From the NCBI RefSeq assembly GCF_963259705.1, contig NC_081841.1:119545033-119609032 (forward strand): a stretch of DNA of 64,000 nt. Direction: 5' to 3'. Each line of letters begins with the position of its first letter. The stretch's first letter is position 1. The position numbers and the translations under genes were made by a program. Below are positions 32,966 to 45,064 of this stretch, one piece after another. The stretch comes from Myotis daubentonii. Its lineage: Eukaryota; Chordata; Mammalia; Chiroptera; Vespertilionidae. The notes under the pieces are model-generated. The model saw only the letters and a list, made by a program, of their open reading frames with translations. It was not told where the DNA came from and searched no databases.

Positions 32966-33665
32966 GGATGAGAATATTTTCCTAAGCTGTAGTTTGTGGA
33001 TGGGGCCAGTGCCTCTCAGAAAAAAAATGGCCATTTTGATTTGGGGGTGTGTGACCAAATGCAGGTCTCCCCTCAATGCTTCCTACCTCAGCCTCTCCTT
33101 AAGCACCTCGAGAGTCCCAAGCAAGAAGAACCACATCAACCTCGAGTTCACATCACCCTCTCTCCACTGAATCCTCAAGTGAGTAGCTGCAAATGAAAAT
33201 CCTGTGTGTTCTGTTTTATTGTTTGTTTAAATATAACAACACAACAACCAGAAACCCCACAAAAAAACCTTGGGGCTTTATCTCCAATCAAATCCAGACT
33301 CCCTGGCAGCCAGAAACCCTACAGCTGAATATTATGTGGGCCTCTGTTCTCTGCTCTGGTGCTCCAGGCTGTGGAGCTCAGCCTCGTTTCTGAGCCTCAT
33401 CTTCTCAGTAACAAGGACCTCCCACAGCCAGGAAATCCCTCCACACTCTCGGCGGCTTGCTGCCCATGGAAGCTGGATCATCAGCCCCTCCAGTGACTTC
33501 ACCCTTCCTACCAGGTGTTGTCTGTCCTTCCTTGATATAAGTTTCCTCCTTAGCTGAACCTCAGTTGGTAATTCAGTGCGAATGTTCCCCAATTTAGTTT
33601 TATTTCCAGTCTGGCCCTGGGAGGAGATGCAAGAAATTCTGCCTATTCAGCCATCATCTTCTACC
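32966..33665. other. Possible L1/HAL1 5' UTR-like sequence
   Basis: The stretch AAATATAACAACACAACAACCAGAAACC and an ending GCCATCATCTTCTACC resemble antisense L1 5' UTR blocks seen elsewhere in the window. Weak call. The 95- and 86-codon frames on opposite strands at 33270-33592 have no recognisable domain. Confidence 0.35.
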
Positions 33666-34896
33666 TTCTACAAGAGGATTATGTTTTAAAAGAATTTAGA
33701 TCCCTGAAGCTGTTTTTCTTCATTTTAATACAGTTCAAAATAATATTTTCCAAGCATTATTTTCTGAACTCTACTTTCCAATAAAACTTTGTGCTTGGTT
33801 TCTTTCTCCATCAGTGCTCAATTCTGAAAGTACCTCAGCTTCTTCTTCAGACAAATTTGAAAGTAATACTAAGTATCTCATGTGGTTATTATGAAGTTAA
33901 ATTGCTATGGTGTAATGTGAAAACTGTGTACGCTGAAAGGTACTTTAGCCTACCTAAAGTGACAGTATCTTGTTAAATGTTAGGCTCTATTGCTTTTGTC
34001 TGACTGCAATATTTGACTGTATTATACTGCCCCAAAATAATATTATATTATTAAATGTAAGTCAGATAAAGGTTATACTTTTATCTAATTGTTATATGTG
34101 GTAATAGTAACATACAATTTATTATTTTTTATTTTTGCCTGGCTTATCTTTACAATATTCTGGAGTTTTCTGTGCATCTTAACTAGTTTAGTGGTTTTGA
34201 AGGACCATGCACTTCATAGTATTCATTACTCACTCTCTTGGATAGAGGGTTTTAAATGCTCTGTTTTGAAAATAGTGAAATGAATTATGGATTCCCCCCC
34301 AACTCTGCATTTTTTTAAAAAGCATTCCAGAAAGTTATTGTGAGGAGCATATTTGATTTAAGTTGTGTCTTAGGACCTCTCATAAAAATTTTTTACCTTT
34401 CTTTGTTAATTAAGTTAAGTAGTTATTAAATATTGGAGATTTCTGTGTAAAAAAATTGTGAAAATTTTTGAAAAGGACTACATCCTACCAAGATTCAGAT
34501 GCAGAGAAAGATTAAGACCAGAATAAAAAAAAAACAAAAACAAAACTAAGCATGTAATTTTTGGCCCACAAAAACTGTATTATAAGAGTTTTACGTAGAA
34601 GTCATTCCAAGCTGAGTTTAAGATTTATTCAGAGAAGCTTATATTCATTGAATACCAAGCAGTTCTTTTTATTTTGGCTTTGTTGAAAGAGTTTAGGATT
34701 GATTTATATGACTCCTTATATATAACCTGAGACCAAGACAATGTAGCCAGCCAAACTGATGTGTAGTGTCAAAAGCATTTGAACTAGGCACAGAGAAACA
34801 TCTTTCTCCAGTGTGAAACTAGCCAGATGGGTCATCTACTGCCAAAATGATAGGAACAGTATGTTTTTACAGACCTATTAAATTTAGCTCTGTTTT
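33666..34896. other. Unique AT-rich DNA, no gene seen
   Basis: No repeats or coding frames recognised. Confidence 0.4.
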
Positions 34897-34912
34897 TATA
34901 ACCATAAATCTT

Positions 34913-35121
34913 TTTTAAAAAATATATTTTTAATTGATTTTTGCAGAGAGGAAGGGAGAGGGATAGAGAGCTAGAAACATCGATGAGAGAGAAACATCGA
35001 TCAGCTGCCTCCTGCACACCCCCCACTGGGGATGTGACCGCAACCAAGGTACCGGAATCGAACCTGGGACCCTTCAGTCGGCAGGCCGATGCTCTATCCA
35101 CTGAGCCAAACCGGTTAGGGC
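34913..35121 (-). mobile_element. Ves SINE, antisense, young
   Basis: Tail at left, head GAGCCAAACCGGTTAGGGCT at right. Exact 16-bp TSD TATAACCATAAATCTT at 34897-34912 and 35122-35137. Confidence 0.96.
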
Positions 35122-36269
35122 TATAACCATAAATCTTAAAGAATGACAATATAAAATGCTGGAATTCAAAGATAGTATTGTGGATTTTATATTTTTAATT
35201 TTTTTTTATTTTCACCATTGCAATTTGTTTTTGTTATTTCTTAGCATTGAAACACATTCTTTATGATATGCTTGGTTTCTTAGTTCAGCAATCTCCTCCC
35301 CACAGACAGTTGTTTGTTTATTTTTTATTGAATTTATCAGGGAGACATTGGTTCACAAAACCATATAGAATTCAAGTGTACACCTCAATAAAACATAATC
35401 TGCACACTGTATCGGGTGCCCATCACCCCAAGCAAAGTCTCTTTTTATCCCCATTTCCTGCCCTTTGCCTACCTCCACCTACCCCTAACCCCTTTCCCTC
35501 TGGCTACCATCACACTGTTGTCCTTGTCTATGTGCTATATATATTTGTTATGTGGCTAATCCCTTTACCTTCTTTCATCCAGTCCCCACATACCCCTCCC
35601 CTCTGACAGCTGTCAATCTGTTCCATATCTCCATGCTTTTGTTTCTATTATGTTTGTCAGTTTATTTCGTTCATTAAATTCACCATCTAAGTGAGATAAT
35701 AATGGTATTTGTCTTTCTCTGACTGGCTTATTTCACTTAGCATAATAATCTCCAGGTCCATCAATGTAGTTGCAAAAGGTAAAATCTTTTTTTTTTTAAT
35801 AGCTGCATGGTATTCCATGGTGTAAATGTATGGCAGATTTTTTATCCACTCATCTACTCATGGGCACTTGGGCTGCTTCCAAATCTTGGCTATTGTAAAT
35901 AATGCTGCAAAGCATATAGGGGTGCATATATTCTTTTGGGTTAATGTTTGGCATTTCTTTAGATGTATTCCCAGAATTGGTTGGAATCACTGGGTAATAA
36001 GGCAGTTTCATTTTAATTCTTTGAGGTAACACCATACTGTTTTCCACAGTGGCTGCACCAACCTGCATTCCAAACAGCAGTGCACAAGGGTTCCTTTTTC
36101 TCCACATCCTAACCAGCTCTTGATGTTTGTTGATTTATTGATGGTAGCCATTCTGGCAGGTATAAGGTAGTACCTTATTTTAGTTTTAATTTGCATCTTT
36201 CTGATAATTAGTGGCATTGAACATCCTTTCATATGTCTATTGGCTATTTTAGGTACTCTTGGAGGTCAT

Positions 36270-36478
36270 TTTTTAAAAAATATGTGTTTATTATTAATTT
36301 CAGAGAGAGGAAGGAAGAGGGAGAGAGATAGAAACACTGATGAGAAATAAATATCCATCGGCTGCCTCCTACTGGGGATCAAGCCTGCAAACTGGGCATG
36401 TGCCCTGACCAGGAACTGAACTGGCAACGTCTTGCTGCATGGATGATGCTCAACCAAGTGAGCCACAGTAGCCGAGCC
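36270..36478 (-). mobile_element. Older tRNA-derived SINE, antisense
   Basis: T-rich left end, GGCTGCCTCCTACTGGGGAT centre and head GAGCCACAGTAGCCGAGCCC; inserted in the old L1 between GGAGGTC and CTTTGCCCATTTTTAATTGG. Confidence 0.85.
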
Positions 36479-38171
36479 CTTTGCCCATTTTTAATTGGAT
36501 TGTTTGTCTTCTGGTGTTGAGTTGTATAAGTACTTTATATATTTGGAAATTAACTCAGCAGATGTATTATTGGCAAATATATTCTCCCATACAGTGGGTT
36601 CCCTTTTCATTTTGATGTTGGTTTTTTTTTGCTGTGCAGAAGCTTTTTAGTTTGATGTGGTCCCATTTGTTTACCTTTTCCTTTGTTTCTCTTGCCCTAG
36701 GCAATGTATTAGTGAAAATTCTGCTGTGTGAGATGTCTGAGATTTTGCTGTATATGTATTCTTCTAGGATTTTTATGGTTTCACAATTTACATTTAAGTC
36801 TTTTATCCATTTTGAGTTTATTCTTGCATATGGTGTAAACTTTGGTGGTCAAGTTTCATTTTTTTTGCATATACTTGTCTAATTTTCTCAACACTATTTA
36901 TTGAAAAGACTGTCTTTACATCAATGTATGTCCTTGCCTTCTTTGTCAAATATTAATTGACCACAAATTAGTGGGTTTATTTCTGGGCTCTCTATTCTGT
37001 TCCATTGATTGATATGCCTGTTCTTATGCCAATACCATGCTGTTTTGATTACTATAGACTTATAGTATAATTTGATATCAGTAAGTGTGATACCTCCAAC
37101 TGTGTTCTTCTTTCTGAAAATTGCTGAGGTTTTTTAGGGTCTTTTGTGGTTCCATATACATTTTTGGAATATATGTTCTACATCTATGAGATATGGTATT
37201 GGTAGTTCAATAAGAATTGCGTTGAATCTGTAGATTTCTTTGGATAATATGAACATGATATATGTTTCTATTTATTTGTATCTTTTTCAGTTTCTTCAGT
37301 ATCTTATAAATTTTTGAGTACAGGTATTTCACCTCCTTGGTTAAATTTATTCATAGGGATTTTGTTTTTTTTCTGTTGCAATAGTAAATGGGATAGCTTT
37401 CTTAATTCCTCTTTCTGAAAGTTCGTTATTGGTGTATAATATACCACCAATTTTTGAATATTAATTTTGTATCCTGCTACTTTGCAGAATTCATTTATTA
37501 GATTTAGTAGATTTTTGATGGAGTCTTTCAGGTTTCCTGTGTACAATATCATGTCACCTGCAAATAATGACAATTTTGCTTCCTCCTTTCCAATTTGTAT
37601 GCCTTTTATTTTTTCTTCTTTATCTGATTATTGTGGCTAGTATTTTATGTGCTATGTTGAATAAGTGTGCTGAAAGCAGATATCCTGTCTTATTCCTGAT
37701 CTTAAGGGAAAAAAACAAACAAAAACTTCTCGATTTTGTCAATTGAGTGTGATGTTGACTGTGGGTTTGTTATATATGACCTTTATTATATTGAGGGTGC
37801 TGATTTTTCTGCATCTATTGATATGATCATGTGATTTTTGTCCTTTATTTTGTTTATACGATATATCATGTTTATTGATTTATGAATATTGTACCAACCA
37901 TGCATCCCCTGAATAAATCACAGTGGATCATGGTGTATAACCTTTGTAATATGCTGCTGGATCTCACTGGCTAATATTTTGTTGAGGATTTTAGCATCTA
38001 TGTTCATCAGGGATATTGTCTTATAATTTTCTTTCTTTGTGGTTTCTTTGTCTGGTCTTGGAATTAGGATAATGTTGGCTTTAGGGCTTGGAAGTCTTCC
38101 CTTCTCTTGAATTATTTGGAATAGTTTGAGTAGGATAGGTGTTAGTTCTTTTAATGTTTGGTTAAATTTAC

Positions 38172-38659
38172 TGTGGAGAGGGGCTACAGCCTTTGGAGAG
38201 GTTCAAGCCTCAGACTGATGAGAGGGCACGGTCCTTTTGTGGCAAAGCCACATGCAAGTCTCTGCTTTGAGGGCAAAGCCCTCCCAGCACAATTATAGCC
38301 AATTGTATGTAAGCTTGACCTATGGTTTGACCTTGTAGTCCTAGGTAGCTGAGGGATGTGAGCTGCAGGAGGTGCAGCAAGTGCTGCCAAAACAAAGCTT
38401 GATAGAGTTCAGAGAATTGCAAAAACAGGAAAGAAGTAGATTTGAAACTCCCAAGAACATTGTAAACATTTTGACCACTCCCTTGTTTTGCTTTGTGTGA
38501 TCTGACTATAAAATAAAGATTCAGCTTGCAGGCTGTGTCACTGTGTCCTCATCCAGGCTCAGTGATCCATCTGGCCCCAACTATATTCTCTTGTTTGTTT
38601 TCTTTAATCCTTCACGGCCTCTCCTCAGGTTCACCACTGGCCGTGCTGGACACTGTTCA
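38172..38659 (+). mobile_element. Solo LTR (endogenous retrovirus) inside L1
   Basis: 488 bp from TGTGGAGAGG to CACTGTTCA, flanked by 6-bp direct repeats with one mismatch (ATTTAC 38166-38171, ACTTAC 38660-38665). L1 resumes on both sides. A TATA/poly(A)-like TATAAAATAAAG lies at about 38506-38518, in the usual place for a U3/R border. A 6-bp TSD suggests an ERV2 (betaretrovirus-like) origin. No internal sequence remains, as expected after LTR-LTR recombination. Confidence 0.75.
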
Positions 38660-40129
38660 ACTTACCTCTGTAGCCATCCAGTCCAGGACTGTTGTCTGCT
38701 GGGAATTTTTTGCTTAATGTTTCAATTTCATTAATTGTAGTCAGTCTATTCAGGTTTCCTGAATCTTCCTGGTAGAGTTTTGGAAGATTTTATGTTCCTA
38801 GGAATTTGTCCATTTCCCCCAGGTTGTCCAAGTATTGTATTTTCTTACAACTCTTGTATTTCTGTGGTGTAAGAAATTACTTCACCTCTTTCATTTATTA
38901 TGTTGTTTATTTGGTTCCTCTATCTTTGTTTCTTAATGAGTCTGGCAAGTGGTTCATCAATCTTATTTATTTTTTCAAAGAACTAGCTCTTGGTTTCATT
39001 GACATTTTTATTGGTTTTAGTCTCTCTCGTTTATTTCTATTATGACCATTATTTCCTTCCTTCTACTTACTCTGGGCTTTGTTTGTTGTTCTTTTTCTAG
39101 TTCTTTTAGATGCAGAGTTAGATTGTTTGAGTTTTACTTACTTTTTGAGGTAAGCCTGTAATGCTATGAATTTTCTTCTCAGGACTGGGTTTGCTGTGAC
39201 CCATAGATCCTGGGTTATTATGTATTCATTTTCATTTCTCTCCAGGTAATTTTTTATTTCTTCTTTGATCGCATTGTTAACCCAATCATTATTTCATAAC
39301 GTGCTAATTAGCCTCCATGTGTTTGGATGTTTTTGAGTATTGTAATCAACTTCTAGTTTCATGCCATTGTGATCCAAGATGATGCTTGATATGATTTCAA
39401 TCCTCTTGAACTTGTAGAGATGTATTTTGTGTCCTAACATGTGGTCTATCTTTGAGAATATCCCATGCACACTTGAGAAAAATGTTTATTCTGCAGCTTT
39501 GGGGTAAAATCTTCTGTAAGTGTTAATTCAATCCATCGGATCTAGTGTGTATTTAAGGTCTCTGTTCCTTTGTTGAATTTTTGTCTTGAAGATCTATCCA
39601 GTGATGTCAGTGGGATGGTAACGTCCCAAACTATGACTATATTTCTGTCATTCTCTCTCTTGATGTCCTCCAAGAGCTTTTTTAAAAATATATTTAGGTG
39701 CTCCTATATTGGGTGCATATAACTTTATCAGGGTTATATCCTTTTGTTTTATTGGTCCTTTAGTATTATGAAGTGGACATTTTTGTATTTTGTTTTAGCT
39801 TTTGCATTGAAGTCTCTTTTGTGAGCTGTAAGTATTGCTACTTCTGCTTTTTTTTTTTCAATTCCACTTGCATGGATTATTTATTCCATACCTCCACTTT
39901 CATCCTGTGTAAGTTTTTCATTCTGAGGTGGGTCTCTTGAAAACAGCATATATCATGGTTATGGTTTTTTTTCCCCATTCAATTACCCTATATCTTTTTA
40001 TTGGAGCATTTAATCCATTTATATTTGTTATTATTGATAGGTACTTATTTACTGCCATTTTTATTCTTTATGCCTATGTTTCTTTCTCTATATAATTCAT
40101 ATTATAACAGCAGTCCCTTTAACATTTCT

Positions 40130-40853
40130 TGCAATGCTGGTTTGGTGGTAATATACTCCTTTAGCCTTTTTTTTTTTTTTTGTCTGGGAAGCTCTTTAAT
40201 TTACCATGTATTTTGAATGATATCCTTGCTACATAGAGAAGTGTTGCTTTCAGATCCTTACTTTTCATTACTTTCGCCATTCTTTTCTGGCCTGTAGTGT
40301 TTCTGCTGAGAAATCAGCTGACAGCCTTAGGGGAGCTCCGTTTAAGTTCACTGACCGTCTCTCTCTTTCAGCTCTTCAGATTCTCTTTGTCCCTTATGGA
40401 AGCTACTTGTAAAGTAACTAATTGCTTTCCTATTGCTGCTTATATAAAATTTTCTCCTTATCTTTAAGGTGTGTCATTTTAATTATGATATGTCTTGATG
40501 TGGGTCTTTTGGGGTTCATTTTGATTGGGACTCTGTTCTTACTGAACTCATGCGACTTTTGCCTTAAACAGGCTAGATTATATTTTAGCCATTATATTTT
40601 TAAAAATGTTCTCTCTCTCTCTTTCTCTTTCTTAACCTCTTGGTACCTCTATGATGCAGAAGTTGTTATGTTTGATGTTGTCCACAGATCCCTTACACTG
40701 TCCTCATTTTTAAAAGTCTCTTATCTTCTCAAGTGGTCAGAGTGACTCAGTTGTTTGAGCATCATTCTGTGCACCGGAAGGTTGCCAGTTCAATTCCAGG
40801 ATTCCAGGTCAGGGCACATACTGAAGGCAAATCATTACGGTTTCTCTTTGAAA

Positions 40854-40905
<52 letters not shown>

Positions 40906-41300
40906 CTTTGGTGATAAATAAATAAATAAATAAATAAATAGATAAATTCTCTTTTCTTTTTGATGCTCTGTTTATGTGCTTACTGTTTTCTTATCCTCTA
41001 AATTGCTGTTTTGATCCCCTGGCTAACCTGCTATTGATTCCTTCTAGTCTATTTTTCATTTCAGATATTGTATTCTTCATTTCTGAATAGGTTTTTTTAT
41101 GCGATTTTTAAAAATGTTCTTTTAATGCTTCCTATGTCTTTGTTTAAGTTGTCACTGAGATCACCTATTCTTCCCCTAAGGCCCTTGCAAATTCTTATAA
41201 TCATTGTTTTAAACTCTGCATCTTATATTTTAATTGCTTTCAGTTTATGTAATTCTTTTCCTGGGGATTTCTCTTGTTCTTTCATTTAGGGTATATTTTC
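40130..41300 (-). pseudogene. L1 ORF1 remnant, decayed
   Basis: Antisense ORF1 order is visible (CTGATTTCTCAGCAGAAACA-like at 40300, ATCATAATTAAAATGACACA at 40480) but no frame survives. A SINE interrupts it at 40731. Confidence 0.7.
40731..40945 (+). mobile_element. Older tRNA-derived SINE with (TC)n and (TAAA)n tail
   Basis: Head AAGTGGTCAGAGTGACTCAG, B box-like AGTTCAATTCC, then a 45-bp TC run and an AAATAAAT tail. Inserted in L1 ORF1. Confidence 0.8.
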
Positions 41301-42320
41301 TTTGTCTCCCCATTTTCTCTCTGTGTATTAGATAATTCTGCTATGATTTCTAAACTTGTTATGATGGCTTTATAATGAAAGTGTCTTCTTGAGCTTAATG
41401 GCACAGTCTTCCAGATATCTGAGCTCCATGTTCCCAGAATGTTTCTTGTTGGTTAGGTGCATCCTCCAGTTGTAGTTGAGTCTTGAATGATGTTGGACCT
41501 TTTGTGGGTGTAATTATCCCATAAAACGGGTTGAGTATAAGGGTAAGCCTTGATCACTGTGTATGAGACGCTGTGCAGGGGCTGCCTGCCAAGGTGGAAT
41601 TGTTCCCAGCAGAGTCTGGTGCTTGCTGGAATCCTCCTTTGGGTGTGCTGCTTGTGTGGCTAGTGGGTTTGAGCCCTGGTGTGGTCTGAAGCCCACCACC
41701 AGTTGTGTTGGTTCTGGGTTTACTAGACCAGGGTTCAGGTATAGGGTGATGTGAAATGTTGTGTGTAACTGGCCTTGGGCTACCTGTCTGGAGCTACCAC
41801 ACTGCTCATTGTGGCTGTGTCTGCTGGGACTGGGTATGTATGTGGGGGGAGGGCACCTGTATATAAGGGTCAATTTCCTCCAGTTTAGAGCTGGGGGGCA
41901 TATCTGTAAAAGGAATGAGGCTCCCTGCGGTCCACTTCTACCTGTCAGTTACTCCACCTCCCACTGAGATCGCTTGGTCTTCCTCCAGAGCCTTCCAAAG
42001 AAAGACTGTAAAATGGGCCTAAAGCTGGCTATGAACCACAGCTCCTTCCACAGGTTGTGAGCTTGGCAGAGTCAGACACCAGGGTCATGAGGATAGGGCT
42101 AGTAGGTCCTCTACTAGGGGAACTTGTGGTCAGCCACTCCATGAGGGGAACATGTCCCCTATTCCAGAACCAAACCATTCAGTCTCTGCCAGTATCTTCA
42201 ATTCTAGTTCTCCCAGGAATGGCACACAGCAGGTTCAGGTTGGGTGCAGCCAACCATCCCTTCTTCAGGAGCAAGCTCAGCCACCCCAGGCACAGGGGGG
42301 GAGCAGATGAAAAAGTCTCC

Positions 42321-42536
42321 TAGCCCTGGCCAGGTTGCTCAGTTGGTTGGAATCTCTCCTGAGCACCAAAAATATTGTGGGTTCGATTCCAAGTCAGGGC
42401 ACATACCTAGGTAGTGTGTTTGATCTCCATTCAGGGCGTGTACAGGAAGCAACCAATTGATGTTTCTTTCTCACATTGATACTTCTCTCTCTCCCTTCCT
42501 CTCTCTCCAAAGTCAATAAAAACATAACCTCAGGTG
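42321..42536 (+). mobile_element. Ves-type SINE
   Basis: Head TAGCCCTGGCCAGGTTGCTC, B box GGTTCGATTCC and CAATAAAAACATAACC tail. A 7-bp TSD AGTCTCC at 42314-42320 and 42537-42543. Confidence 0.88.
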
Positions 42537-42600
42537 AGTCTCCCATTCGGTATGATGTCAGCCCAGCCTGCAGGAGGAGGCTAAGAACTTTTCCCCAGTC

Positions 42601-42849
42601 TCAGACAATAGCCAACAATTAAATAACTATTTAAATTATATTATAAAATGGAAAATATTAACAGTAATAGTAAAGGTCTGAGGTGTTTTATTATTTCCTC
42701 TTTGTACCAAATGCTGTATTTATACAAGAAAAAACACAATAAAAAATGTACATTCCAGATATCACAATAACAACTACATCACTTTTAATTTGAACAGCAT
42801 TTTATAATTTGCCAAGAGTTACCATATATACTGTGTCAGCTACACCTCA
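42601..42849. other. Unique AT-rich DNA
   Basis: No gene or repeat recognised. Confidence 0.35.
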
Positions 42850-43000
42850 AACAACCTCATGAAGTGTGTTAAACACTTACACTTCTGTAAGACCAGGCCC
42901 CTTCTGAAGGTTAGAAAGGTTGGGTCATTTCCACAGTAATGCAAGTGAGTAGGAGAGAGGTCTGAGGTCAACCTAGGGCTTTCCCACCCAGGTTATAGTT
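42850..43000 (-). mobile_element. MIR fragment, antisense
   Basis: CCTCAAACAACCTCATGAAG, GGTTAGAAAGGTTGGGTCAT and AGTAGGAGAGAGGTCTGAGG follow the antisense MIR order. Confidence 0.5.
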
Positions 43001-43364
43001 CTTCCCATGAGGGCCTTCTGGTCCAGACTGCACCTGAAATATGAGAGCCCATGGCTATTGCTGCCTTGTTAGTCACTGGAAAAAAAACCCCACCACTTTC
43101 CCAGGCTGTAAAATGAGTCTAAAGAACACCACTCAACATGGCCCAAATTTTAAAAGGATGTATCAAATTATCCGGATGAATCTTTGCCTAATTGTCTTAA
43201 GTGTTACAGATAGGTTCTTAGAAACTGAAGGGTCTTGAGTCTTCACATCAGTCATTGAAAAGTTGTCTTCCCAAATCATTCTTTTTTTCCTGTTTTCCTT
43301 TTACCCTTATATAGGAAGAACAATACAAATTCCACATCATAGAAATGCTAACCAACTTTGCTGA
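43001..43364. other. Unique DNA
   Basis: No gene seen; the frames present are short and lack domains. Confidence 0.35.
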
Positions 43365-43520
43365 ATGCTTAACACGTAATACCTGTTTAATCATCACAGC
43401 AACCCTAAGATATGTGGTGCTACAACAGGTGTTGTCACATTTTATAGATGAATAAACATAGAGGTTAAGAAACATAGTAAGTGAATGGTGAAGCTGGGCT
43501 CTAAACATAGGCCATTTCTA
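43365..43520 (-). mobile_element. MIR element, antisense
   Basis: AATCATCACAGCAACCCTAA, TTTTATAGATGAATAAACAT, GAGGTTAAGAAACATAGTAA and GTGAAGCTGGGCTCTAAACA match the antisense MIR core well. Confidence 0.7.
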
Positions 43521-43889
43521 TGGGAAGTCTTAGGCATCACATCATACAAGTTGCTGAGAAATATTTCATTAACTTGTCATCATCTGTGTATTGTGTTTGG
43601 CTATTATATACTTACAATTTATCTAAAATCAACATTTCCAGAGAAAGAATTGAGTGTTTGGAGAACATTTCAGGTGTTGTTAAGGCAGCTGTATGAATCA
43701 TTAGTACCACTGCCTAATAAGGTTAGGAAATTAAAGATAAGGTAATGAACTCAAAGTAATGGCATTGCAATCTGTTTTTTTACCTGAGAATATACTTCTG
43801 ATGACAGGAGATAGGCAGCATTATTATGTAATAAATATGAAGATTTAACAGAATTTTCATGTTTCATTACTTTCATTGTTGTCTTTTTT
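43521..43889. other. Unique DNA
   Basis: No gene or repeat recognised until the nested SINEs. Confidence 0.35.
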
Positions 43890-44099
43890 ATATTTTATTG
43901 ATTTTTTTACAGAGAGGAAGGGAGAGGGATAGAGAATTAGAAACATCGATAAGAGAGAAACATCGATCAGCTGCCTCCTGTGCACTCCCTACTGGGTATG
44001 TGCCCGTAACCAAGGTACATGCCCTTGACCAGAATCAAACCTGGGACCCTTGAGTCTGCAGGCTAAGGCTCTATCCACTGAACCAAACCGGTTAGGGCT
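43890..44099 (-). mobile_element. Ves SINE inserted at the tail of an older SINE
   Basis: Tail at left and head GAACCAAACCGGTTAGGGCT at right. It separates the target flank ACTTTCATTGTTGTCTTTTTT from the T-rich tail of the SINE that follows. Confidence 0.92.
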
Positions 44100-44104
44100 G
44101 TTGT

Positions 44105-44303
44105 TGTTTTTTAAATATGTCTTTATTTATTTTAGAGAGTGAGGGAGAGGGATATATAGAGAGAAACATTGATCGGCTGCCTCCTGCATGACCCTCAACG
44201 GGGATCTAGCCTGCAATTGGGCATGTGCCTTGACCAGGAATTGAACTGGTGATCTCCTGGTTCACGGGTTGATGCTCAACCACTGAGCCACACTGGCTAG
44301 GCA
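44105..44303 (-). mobile_element. Older tRNA-derived SINE, antisense
   Basis: Tail TTTTTTAAATATGTCTTTAT at left and head CCACTGAGCCACACTGGCTA at right. Its TSD, ACTTTCATT, is at about 43866-43874 and just after 44303, so it was in place before the Ves copy. Confidence 0.85.
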
Positions 44304-44309
44304 CTTTCA

Positions 44310-44884
44310 TTATTTTTGTGCAATAGACTCTATTATTCCTTGTAAAGAGAAAAGATGAAGTTACCCCTTTTTTTCATTGTTTCCTACCTTCTTATAAACT
44401 AAGGTTTAGAGGACCTTTGTCTTATCTGCAACTAAGTGGCATTAGTGTTGAGCAAGTTTACAATGAACAATTTGCTGTACATAATCCTTTCTGGCCATTT
44501 GTTCTACTGCAATATACTTAATGGTGCTTAAAGCTTTGTAGGTTTTTTAATTACTGGGCACCTCAATTTACTTTATTTGTGAAATCCAGTGGATGCCTGT
44601 ATCAGTCTTGTTCATAGCAGGAACACAGTTCATGGATAGTATTCATCAAATCCTGTAGGACTCTTCCCAGTGTCCTCTGACCTTTTCTGTGAGAGCTGTT
44701 TTGCATACCTTTATTGGTTTTCATTTTATGTGATTATACAGATTAAATATAGCTGTCAACATGTCAAAACCTACCCTGTAAGTCATGCTTTAAAGTGTAA
44801 TCATCTGTTTCATGGATTTAGGAAACTATTTGTAGATTTCTTGTAACAACACCAACTCATCATTTTATTTATTCATGCAGTAAT
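44310..44884. other. Unique DNA
   Basis: No gene seen. Confidence 0.35.
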
Positions 44885-44896
44885 TTATTGCCTGTG

Positions 44897-45052
44897 GGTT
44901 TTTTTTAAAAAATTATTTTATTGTTTAAAGTATTACAAATAGTAGTACATATGTCTCCTTTTTTCCCCACTGACCTCCCCCTGGCCTTTCTTACACCCTG
45001 GCACATGCTGACCCCCCCCCCCCCAGGGTCTTGTGTCCATTGGTTATGTTTA
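44897..45052 (-). mobile_element. Very short 5'-truncated L1, 3' UTR only
   Basis: T-rich start, ATTGTTTAAAGTATTACAAA, a C-rich block and GTGTCCATTGGTTATG match the L1 3' UTR. Exact 12-bp TSD TTATTGCCTGTG at 44885-44896 and 45053-45064. Confidence 0.9.
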
Positions 45053-45064
45053 TTATTGCCTGTG

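Larger units (their letters stand above)
35650..40070 (-). pseudogene. L1 ORF2 remnant, heavily decayed
   Basis: Recognisable pieces include minus-strand 36232-36008 ([20 protein letters not shown], then [20 protein letters not shown] zinc knuckle) and 37573-37304 ([20 protein letters not shown], where the FADD motif reads FAGD). The substitution of the second catalytic-region residue, with many stops, shows it cannot act. Confidence 0.8.
35311..42600 (-). mobile_element. Old, nearly full-length antisense L1, much interrupted
   Basis: 3' UTR from about 35311, antisense ORF2 from about 35650 to 40070 and antisense ORF1 about 40130-41300, then 5' UTR-like sequence to about 42600. Interrupted by a SINE (36270-36478), a solo LTR (38172-38659), a SINE (40731-40945) and a Ves SINE (42321-42536). 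Many stops and frameshifts; longest surviving frames are under 110 codons. Clearly older than the copy at 17709. Confidence 0.82.
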
